Assembly: GCA_910579335.1 (NCBI GenBank) | Contig: CAJTUQ010000009.1 | Span: 42,994 to 48,048, forward strand | Length of the DNA stretch: 5,055 nt | Direction: 5' to 3' | Origin: an uncultured Dorea sp. | GTDB taxonomy: Bacteria; Bacillota; Clostridia; Lachnospirales; Lachnospiraceae | Notes under the pieces: generated by a model | Seen by the model: only the letters and a program-made list of their open reading frames with translations | What the model was told of the DNA's origin: nothing | The model's database searches: none | Shown: positions 1-3,948 of the stretch, piece by piece | How positions within the stretch are numbered: position 1 is the stretch's first letter | Layout: each line of letters begins with the position of its first letter | Position numbers and translations under genes: made by a program

Positions 1-369
1 AACTCTCAGAAGCACGACCTCTTTCGCCGTTTCATTCAATAGATGGATTCTTTTAAAAAGAGTCATTTTCTCCTCTCTCAGACTGACCTCTTCGTCCGGC
101 GCCATTCCTCCGGATAATATCTCATCCGAAAGGGAGAGCGTCCCTTTCTTCTTTCTCTTGTCAAGCTCCTGATACCAGAGATGCTTGGCAATCTGGCACA
201 GCCACGTTGATACCTTACATGTACCGTCAAATTTATGGGCACAGAGCACCGCCTTATAAAATGTTTCCTGTGTAAGCTCTTCGGCAGTGTCCGGTTCATG
301 GCACACGGACAGCAGATATCTGTACACCGTCTGTGCATATTCTTTGTACGCCGAATCCATGTTCAGCAT
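1..369 (-). CDS. ECF-like sigma-70 family RNA polymerase sigma factor, N-terminal 123 residues (cut by window edge)
   Basis: The minus-strand frame is open from an ATG at 369 to the left edge, 123 codons without a stop. Residues about 7-75 read as sigma-70 region 2. They include DTAEELTQETFYKA (27-40, the core-binding and -10-contact helix pattern AEDLvQetFlka) and STWLCQIAKHLWYQEL (54-69), followed by a basic KRKKK patch. An acidic linker follows, and from about residue 100 the sequence LNETAKEVVLLRV looks like the start of region 4 (the -35 binding helix-turn-helix), which is cut off. The start is set by AAGGAGG at 377-383, seven bases before the ATG at 369; an in-frame ATG at 360 (MDSAYK) is the alternative. 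Proteins of this type direct RNA polymerase to a small regulon and are often followed by an anti-sigma gene, which would lie off the left edge. Terminator 501-531 separates it from the upstream genes. The family call is firm; the regulon is unknown. Confidence 0.88.
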   Translation of the reverse strand, partial: MLNMDSAYKEYAQTVYRYLLSVCHEPDTAEELTQETFYKAVLCAHKFDGTCKVSTWLCQIAKHLWYQELDKRKKKGTLSLSDEILSGGMAPDEEVSLREEKMTLFKRIHLLNETAKEVVLLRV

Positions 370-500
370 CCCCTCGCCTCCTTCCCGCCCCGCTTTACCT
401 ATATATCTGAAAATTGTATGATTCGTTACAGTCAATTACATCTTTAATAAAATTTTTGTCTGCCAAGCGCATTCTAAGAAAACGCAGATAAAAACCCGCA
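370..500 (-). promoter_or_regulatory. Leader and presumed promoter region of the sigma factor gene
   Basis: This AT-rich stretch lies between the upstream terminator and the sigma factor start, so a promoter for the sigma gene is expected here. The clear element is the Shine-Dalgarno AAGGAGG (377-383). On the minus strand there is a TTGACT (431-436) and a TACAAT (414-419), but they are only 11 bases apart and cannot form one sigma-A promoter. A TGTAAC (425-430) resembles the -35 element of some ECF sigma factors, which would fit autoregulation, but I see no convincing matching -10. I therefore do not fix a transcription start. Confidence 0.35.
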
Positions 501-531
501 TAAAAATAACGGGCAGATTCTCTCCGCCCGT
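501..531 (-). terminator. Intrinsic terminator of the degV / small membrane protein unit
   Basis: Read on the minus strand, ACGGGC (526-531) pairs with GCCCGT (509-514) around a purine-rich loop, and the stem is followed at once by TATTTTTA (501-508). It lies 13 bases after the stop codon of the 84-aa gene. The GC stem plus T-run is the standard Rho-independent layout. It insulates the downstream sigma factor gene from read-through. Confidence 0.8.
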
Positions 532-544
532 ATCCATTCTGTTA

Positions 545-799
545 CTATTTGGCCTCCCCTGCCGCCTCGCTAAGCTTCTGCGTAAAGTCGGTCAGCGCCG
601 TATAGTCGATCTCTACCTCTTCCTTCGGCTTTTTTGACTCATATGTGCCATAGGCCGAATAACCAATCCAGCTAATCAATAAAAGCGCAACGACACCTAC
701 TACGCATTTACGCAGCACGTTCTGAATCTTCTCCTTCTTTACCGTCTGCTTACGGTTCGCTTTCTCTTTTTTATATCTGTCGACCTTTTCCTGACTCAT
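545..799 (-). CDS. Small single-pass membrane protein of unknown function (84 aa)
   Basis: I do not recognise a named family. The 84-residue product has a highly basic, lysine-rich N-terminus (residues 1-31), one hydrophobic segment (about 32-50, VVGVVALLLISWIGYSAYG) and a short acidic-to-mixed C-terminal tail with KPKEEVEIDY. By the positive-inside rule the N-terminus should be cytoplasmic and the tail extracellular. The segment lacks a signal-peptidase or lipobox site, so it is probably an anchor. The ATG at 799 is preceded by AAAGGAG (810-816) at a 10-base spacing. It lies 59 bases downstream of degV on the same strand and ends just before a terminator, so it is probably the last gene of that unit, possibly with its own weak promoter. 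Ribosome binding site, terminator and plausible topology together make a real gene likely. Confidence 0.75.
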   Translation of the reverse strand: MSQEKVDRYKKEKANRKQTVKKEKIQNVLRKCVVGVVALLLISWIGYSAYGTYESKKPKEEVEIDYTALTDFTQKLSEAAGEAK

Positions 800-823
800 A
801 TCCTGATTACTCCTTTATGTTAA

Positions 824-829
824 ATTATA
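824..829 (-). promoter_or_regulatory. Possible -10 element for the 84-aa membrane protein gene
   Basis: A perfect TATAAT on the minus strand lies in the 59-base gap after degV, about 25 bases before the start codon of the small membrane protein. No good -35 stands at 16-18 bases (TTGTGG is present, but only 14 bases away), so an internal promoter is possible but weakly supported. The gene may simply be co-transcribed with degV. Confidence 0.3.
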
Positions 830-858
830 CTGGAATAAGTCTACCACAAATCAGAAAA

Positions 859-1698
859 CTATACAACCACTATTATCCCGCCGTCCGATGCATACATACT
901 GCTGATTCCGGCTGTATCAAGGACTATGATATCCTTAAATGCGGCCCTGGACTCCAGCATACGCTTCACCTGCTCCGCCCTCTCCCGGCAGTTGCAGTGC
1001 GAAATGGCAAGAATCCTTTCCTTTGAATCCTTCAAATTTTCTATAATCATATCACACATCTTTGAAAGGGCCTTTTTAATCCCTCTCGCCTGGCCGAGCT
1101 GACAGATATTCCCCTCCGGGGTCGCTCCCATAACCGGTTTGATATTCAATGCCGTCGCCACAACCGCTTTAAGTCCGGTCAGTCTCCCGTTTTTCCGGAG
1201 CGTGTCAAGCGTCTCCAGCACAAAATAAGTATCCTGCCCTTTAATATAAGCTTCCACCGTCTCCACTGTCTCCGAAAAGCTCATGCCACTCTCCTCGCAC
1301 TCTGCAATCTTAAGCGCAATCAACGTCTCGCCGATAGACGCAGAACGAGAATTAAACACATGGATGTCCTTACTGCCATACTCCTCAAGATAAAGCTTCC
1401 TGCCAAGCTGGGCACTGTTGTAAGACCCGCTCAGCTCCGCTGAAAGCGTTACCGCATATACATGCTCCGCCTCACAATGGTACAGCTCCATATACTGCTC
1501 CGGCGACGGACAAGAAGACTTCGGACAATCCGGCGACTCCTTCACTCTCCTTAAAAAATCCGCCTGGTCAAACGTCTCATCGTCTACGATGTAATGTCCC
1601 GCCACCTCGATGCTAAGCGACGCTGTCTCAAAATGCCCAGATGCTTTCATATCACTGCTTAACTCCCCGCAACTGTCGACAACAACTTTATAACTCAT
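859..1698 (-). CDS. DegV family fatty-acid-binding protein (FakB-like)
   Basis: The 279-residue product matches the normal length and motif order of DegV proteins. These cytoplasmic proteins bind a fatty acid and, in FakAB systems, present it to the kinase FakA for phosphorylation and entry into phospholipid synthesis. Visible landmarks are VVDSCGEL at the N-terminus, SCPSPEQY (the SxPSP loop), LSAELSGSYNSA near residue 85, LDTLRKNGRLTG, LNIKPV and the C-terminal YASDGGIIVVV. I chose the ATG at 1698 because GGGAGG (1705-1710) sits six bases upstream of it. The ATG at 1704 abuts that site with no spacing, and a longer in-frame start at 1740 would run through an inverted repeat and the ribosome binding site itself. 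No FakA kinase gene is in the window. Which fatty acid is bound cannot be told, and some DegV paralogues have no proven role. Confidence 0.92.
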   Translation of the reverse strand: MSYKVVVDSCGELSSDMKASGHFETASLSIEVAGHYIVDDETFDQADFLRRVKESPDCPKSSCPSPEQYMELYHCEAEHVYAVTLSAELSGSYNSAQLGRKLYLEEYGSKDIHVFNSRSASIGETLIALKIAECEESGMSFSETVETVEAYIKGQDTYFVLETLDTLRKNGRLTGLKAVVATALNIKPVMGATPEGNICQLGQARGIKKALSKMCDMIIENLKDSKERILAISHCNCRERAEQVKRMLESRAAFKDIIVLDTAGISSMYASDGGIIVVV

Positions 1699-1710
1699 TT
1701 CCATCCTCCC

Positions 1711-1743
1711 GACATGCCTATACAAACATGCTCCTGGCATGTC
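1711..1743 (-). promoter_or_regulatory. Perfect 8-bp inverted repeat in the degV leader, next to the Shine-Dalgarno
   Basis: GACATGCC (1711-1718) and GGCATGTC (1736-1743) are exact reverse complements separated by 17 bases. On the minus strand the downstream arm ends directly against the Shine-Dalgarno GGGAGG of degV (1705-1710). The loop also holds ACATGC (1726-1731), which can pair instead with GCATGT (1737-1742), giving a second, smaller hairpin that excludes the first. This could be an operator for a dimeric repressor or an RNA structure controlling access to the ribosome binding site. I do not recognise the motif. Confidence 0.45.
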
Positions 1744-1753
1744 ATTTATTTCT

Positions 1754-1817
1754 ATAATACATAGTTTTTAATACTACTTAAATATCATAGCATATTTATG
1801 CCTGAAAGGAAAGTATT
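1754..1817 (-). promoter_or_regulatory. Candidate promoter region of degV
   Basis: Two overlapping candidates lie in this AT-rich gap between the ftsW stop and degV. One is an extended -10, TGCTATGAT (1784-1792), with only a poor -35. The other is TATTAT (1754-1759) with TTTAAG 17 bases upstream (1777-1782). The first lies inside an inverted repeat, TAAATAT (1779-1785) and ATATTTA (1792-1798), which could be an operator. No GC-rich terminator separates ftsW from degV, so read-through from ftsW is also possible. Confidence 0.35.
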
Positions 1818-2975
1818 TTATTCACTAAATTGAATTCTTCTCGATACTCCCAAAGCAATCCCCATCTCCGCCATCAAAAACAAAATGGAGGTACCGCCGT
1901 AGCTTATAAACGGCAGGGTAATTCCGGTCGTCGGAATCAGGTTGATGACAACCGCTACATTTAAAATAACCTGCAGGGCAATATGTACAAAAATTCCTGT
2001 CACAACTAAAGAACCATACATATCCGGCGCATTTTGGGCAATGAACAGCAGCCTGTACAAAAGCATCCCAAACAAGAGCAAGATGACAATCGCGCCGAAC
2101 ACGCCAAGCTCTTCGCAGATAATAGAAAGAATCATATCATTCTGCACCTCCGGAATAATCATCTTCTGGGCGCTGTTTCCAAGCCCTTTTCCAAAAAATC
2201 CTCCGGAACCAATCGCATAAAGCGCCTGCATAACCTGAAAGCCGCCCTCTGAGGCATGTGCTTCCGGGTCAAGCCACACCAAAATTCTCCTAAGCCGAAA
2301 TCCGCCCATATTAGCAAGATTGGCGCCGAGAATCTGCACCGCGGCAATGATGAGAACCAACCCTCCCACGGCAGTGGCAATAAACGGCATTGTCTTTGGA
2401 TGGACGACAAATACCATGACACACGAGATTCCCATAACAATAATCGCCGTACTCAAGTTATCGGTCAGCAGATAAACACATGCCGCGGAAATCCCTCCCC
2501 AGACCAATACTTTTATTACACCCTCCAGAGTCGTTATCTGTTTACCGATTTTACAGATAAGAAGCGGTATAAAAAGAATAACTGCAATTTTCGCCAGCTC
2601 GGCCGGCTGGAACTGCTGCCCCGCCGGAAGCCTGATCCACCGCCTGGCGCCCTTTACTTCCTTTCCGAGCGGCGTCTGTACAAGCGCCATCATAATAATG
2701 GACACAAAATACAGCCGTTTTGCTATCTTTGTATACCAGCGGTAATCAATCTTTGAGATAATATACACGCCGACAAACCCTGCCGTACAAAATATAAGCT
2801 GTCTTTTAAAATAATACATGCTGTCCCCATACGTCACCAATGCGCTGTATGCGCTTGTACTATAAAGCATGACCAGACCAAAGCACACCAAAAAAATCAA
2901 GATTGCCACAAGACTGTAATCATAATATCTGATTCTCTCCGGTCTTCTATTCTCCTTCGTTTTTCTATCCGCCAT
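1818..2975 (-). CDS. ftsW: FtsW/RodA/SpoVE family peptidoglycan glycosyltransferase
   Basis: A 385-residue polytopic membrane protein of the SEDS family, which polymerises lipid II into glycan strands together with a class B penicillin-binding protein. A basic cytoplasmic N-terminus (MADRKTKENRR) is followed by about ten membrane segments. Signatures are GARRWI..., then QPAELAKIA (109-131), TDNLSTA (171-177), WLDPEAH (234-240), IGSGGFFGKGLGNS (255-268), PEVQND with Asp280 in the position of the catalytic Asp of the family (E. coli FtsW D297), EELG, and the C-terminal family signature NLIPTTGITLPFISYGGTS (345-363). The start at 2975 is chosen because a sigma-A promoter lies just upstream (3000-3028) and GGAG (2986-2989) precedes the ATG. 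Longer in-frame starts at 3041 or 3182 would translate through that promoter. FtsW (division) or SpoVE (spore cortex) cannot be separated by sequence alone. The neighbouring cotJ operon hints at sporulation, but the sigma-A promoter points to vegetative expression. It stands alone, outside a dcw cluster as far as visible. Confidence 0.9.
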   Translation of the reverse strand: MADRKTKENRRPERIRYYDYSLVAILIFLVCFGLVMLYSTSAYSALVTYGDSMYYFKRQLIFCTAGFVGVYIISKIDYRWYTKIAKRLYFVSIIMMALVQTPLGKEVKGARRWIRLPAGQQFQPAELAKIAVILFIPLLICKIGKQITTLEGVIKVLVWGGISAACVYLLTDNLSTAIIVMGISCVMVFVVHPKTMPFIATAVGGLVLIIAAVQILGANLANMGGFRLRRILVWLDPEAHASEGGFQVMQALYAIGSGGFFGKGLGNSAQKMIIPEVQNDMILSIICEELGVFGAIVILLLFGMLLYRLLFIAQNAPDMYGSLVVTGIFVHIALQVILNVAVVINLIPTTGITLPFISYGGTSILFLMAEMGIALGVSRRIQFSE

Positions 2976-2999
2976 AACTTTTACACTCCAATCGTTACT

Positions 3000-3028
3000 A
3001 TTATACTTGGATGCACGGATAAAAACAA
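3000..3028 (-). promoter_or_regulatory. Sigma-A promoter of the ftsW-family gene
   Basis: On the minus strand, TTGTTT (3023-3028) and a perfect TATAAT (3000-3005) are separated by exactly 17 bases. Transcription would start near 2993, giving a leader of under 20 bases that still contains the GGAG at 2986-2989. This decides the start codon at 2975. Confidence 0.75.
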
Positions 3029-3047
3029 CCGTCACTTTCATTTCCCG

Positions 3048-3076
3048 CACACCTTCCTCCGGATTTTCATACACTA
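3048..3076 (+). promoter_or_regulatory. Mother-cell sporulation (sigma-E/sigma-K type) promoter of the cotJ operon
   Basis: CATACACTA (3068-3076) matches the sigma-E -10 pattern CATACAnT and also the sigma-K pattern CATAnnnTA. CACA (3048-3051), about 16 bases upstream, fits the short AC-type sigma-K -35 and is only a partial match to the ATA-type sigma-E -35. Known cotJ operons (B. subtilis) are sigma-E dependent, so sigma-E remains the first expectation and sigma-K is possible. The site lies 34 bases before the cotJA start. Confidence 0.65.
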
Positions 3077-3109
3077 ATATTGCAAATGTTTTTGAAAGGA
3101 GATTCACAT

Positions 3110-3418
3110 ATGCCAAATTATCGTTATCAGTCACCTGACTATATGAATATGCGGCGCGGAAACTGCAGAGGTTCTGCCGCACCGGCCCAGGCTCCCTGCC
3201 CGTCCGCCTGCGAAGCGCCCTGCCGGGAGACCCCTGCTATCGTATGCTGCAATGACAAGGCCGGTTATGATGAACTGCGGGGAATGCCTCTTGGCATGGC
3301 GTACGTTCCGTGGCAGGAATGGTGCTCTCTCTATGAGGCTGACAAAGCCTTTCACCGCGGCACTATCTTTGAAGAGCTTGACAAACCGTTTCGGGGAATA
3401 GGAGGATGCTGCAAATGA
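3110..3418 (+). CDS. cotJA: Spore coat-associated protein CotJA
   Basis: The 102-residue product carries the CotJA core LGMAYVPWQEWCSLYEADKA, followed by RGTIFEELDKPFRGIGG (about residues 61-98), which defines the family. The N-terminal half is a low-complexity, Cys/Pro/Ala-rich stretch (CPSACEAPCRE, later CC) that is common in clostridial CotJA and could form disulphide or metal-bridged coat contacts. The start at 3110 is set by AAAGGAG (3095-3101) eight bases upstream; an in-frame ATG at 3080 lies before that site and is not used. It is the first gene of cotJABC, which builds a mother-cell-made inner coat layer around the forespore. CotJA and CotJC are known to interact in B. subtilis. The stop overlaps the cotJB start as ATGA (3415-3418), indicating translational coupling. 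Confidence 0.93.
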   Translation: MPNYRYQSPDYMNMRRGNCRGSAAPAQAPCPSACEAPCRETPAIVCCNDKAGYDELRGMPLGMAYVPWQEWCSLYEADKAFHRGTIFEELDKPFRGIGGCCK

Positions 3419-3684
3419 GTGAACAAAAACCCTGCCGAAGTGAATTATTGGAATGGATTAATATCGTAAGCTTTGCCGTGGATGACGTAAAATTGTTTTT
3501 AGACACGCATCCATGTAATATGGAAGCATTGGAGTACTTTGAAGAGTTTAAAAAGCAGCGTGTTCAGGCTCTAAAAGAATATGCAAAGTATTACGGTCCG
3601 CTGACCGTCGACACCGCCAGCCCATGCAGTGACCATTGGACATGGATACATGAGCCGTGGCCGTGGCAGAAAGGAGGATGCTAG
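3415..3684 (+). CDS. cotJB: Spore coat protein CotJB
   Basis: The 89-residue product is typical of the CotJB family. It has an N-terminal LLEWINIVSFAVDDVKLFLDTHP helix pair, a central EYFEEFKKQRVQALKEYAKYYGPLTVD block and the C-terminal WTWIHEPWPWQKGGC. I chose ATG 3415 because GGAGG (3401-3405) is nine bases upstream. The in-frame ATG at 3406 directly abuts that site. The start overlaps the cotJA stop in ATGA, so the two genes are translationally coupled. The protein is a structural spore coat component made in the mother cell; its biochemical role is not known. Confidence 0.93.
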   Translation: MSEQKPCRSELLEWINIVSFAVDDVKLFLDTHPCNMEALEYFEEFKKQRVQALKEYAKYYGPLTVDTASPCSDHWTWIHEPWPWQKGGC

Positions 3685-3687
3685 TTT

Positions 3688-3948
3688 ATGTGGAATTATG
3701 AGAAAAGACTGCAGTATCCGGTAAATATCACACAGACAAATCCTAAAATCGCCCAGGTAATTATCAGTCAGTTCGGCGGCCCTGACGGCGAACTTGCCGC
3801 TTCCATGCGCTATTTGTCCCAGCGATACACGATGCCTTACAATGAAGTAACCGGCATTTTAACCGATATAGGTAGTGAAGCCTCAGAAATGTTCCACCTC
3901 AGGGGCCCCAGCTTTTTTTCGCTCTGTGTGCGGGGAAGCTTCCAGTAG
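3688..3948 (+). CDS. cotJC: CotJC (Mn-catalase-like coat protein), 5' fragment interrupted by a recombinase element
   Basis: Residues 1-64 match the N-terminus of CotJC closely: MWNYEKRLQYPVNI, then NPKIAQVIISQFGGPDGELAASMRYLSQRY and ILTDIGSE. Family members are about 190 residues and continue after TDIGTE with ELAHLEM, which carries manganese-binding Glu and His residues. Here the match ends at codon 62-64, and 22 unrelated codons (ASEMFHLRG... to a stop at 3946-3948) follow. None of the three plus-strand frames resumes CotJC downstream; the DNA there is the minus-strand recombinase gene. So this is a split gene, not a frameshift. The fragment keeps the first Glu ligand motif (GGPDGELAA) but lacks most of the metal site and two thirds of the fold, so it should be inactive as it stands. 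It has a good ribosome binding site (AAGGAGG, 3671-3677) and begins three bases after the cotJB stop. If the element excises, a full cotJC would be rebuilt. Confidence 0.9.
   Translation: MWNYEKRLQYPVNITQTNPKIAQVIISQFGGPDGELAASMRYLSQRYTMPYNEVTGILTDIGSEASEMFHLRGPSFFSLCVRGSFQ
3868..3885. other. Presumed attL junction inside cotJC
   Basis: This is where the CotJC match ends and the recombinase-bearing element begins. The coding match is good through the Gly codon at 3871-3873. Ser63 (3874-3876), where Thr is usual, may be host or element sequence, and Glu64 (3877-3879) still fits CotJC. The crossover core is thus probably within 3871-3880. The recombinase stop codon (3883-3885 on the minus strand) lies just inside the element. 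The exact core needs the other junction. Confidence 0.7.

Noticed and set aside
78..338. 86-codon minus-strand frame and the overlapping 70-codon plus-strand frame at 235-447
   Set aside because: Both lie over the sigma factor gene, whose region 2 motifs are unambiguous. Their products are basic and composition-biased.
414..436. TTGACT and TACAAT as a sigma-A promoter for the sigma factor gene
   Set aside because: The spacing is 11 bases rather than about 17.
1699..1740. Longer DegV start at 1740
   Set aside because: The 14 extra codons cover an inverted repeat and the GGGAGG that serves the ATG at 1698, and DegV proteins start right before the VVDS motif.
2256..2756. 166-codon open frame on the plus strand
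   Set aside because: It is a shadow of the ftsW-family gene on the other strand, with no ribosome binding site or family resemblance. The shorter plus-strand frames at 1942-2252 are rejected for the same reason.
2976..3182. 69 extra N-terminal codons on the ftsW-family gene (in-frame starts at 3041 and 3182)
   Set aside because: They would translate through a clear TTGTTT-N17-TATAAT promoter and into cotJA. The added residues do not look like a SEDS N-terminus, and ATG 2975 has its own GGAG.
3688..3948. cotJC as a simple frameshift pseudogene
   Set aside because: No plus-strand frame after 3880 resumes the CotJC sequence, and the minus strand carries an intact recombinase gene up to the junction.
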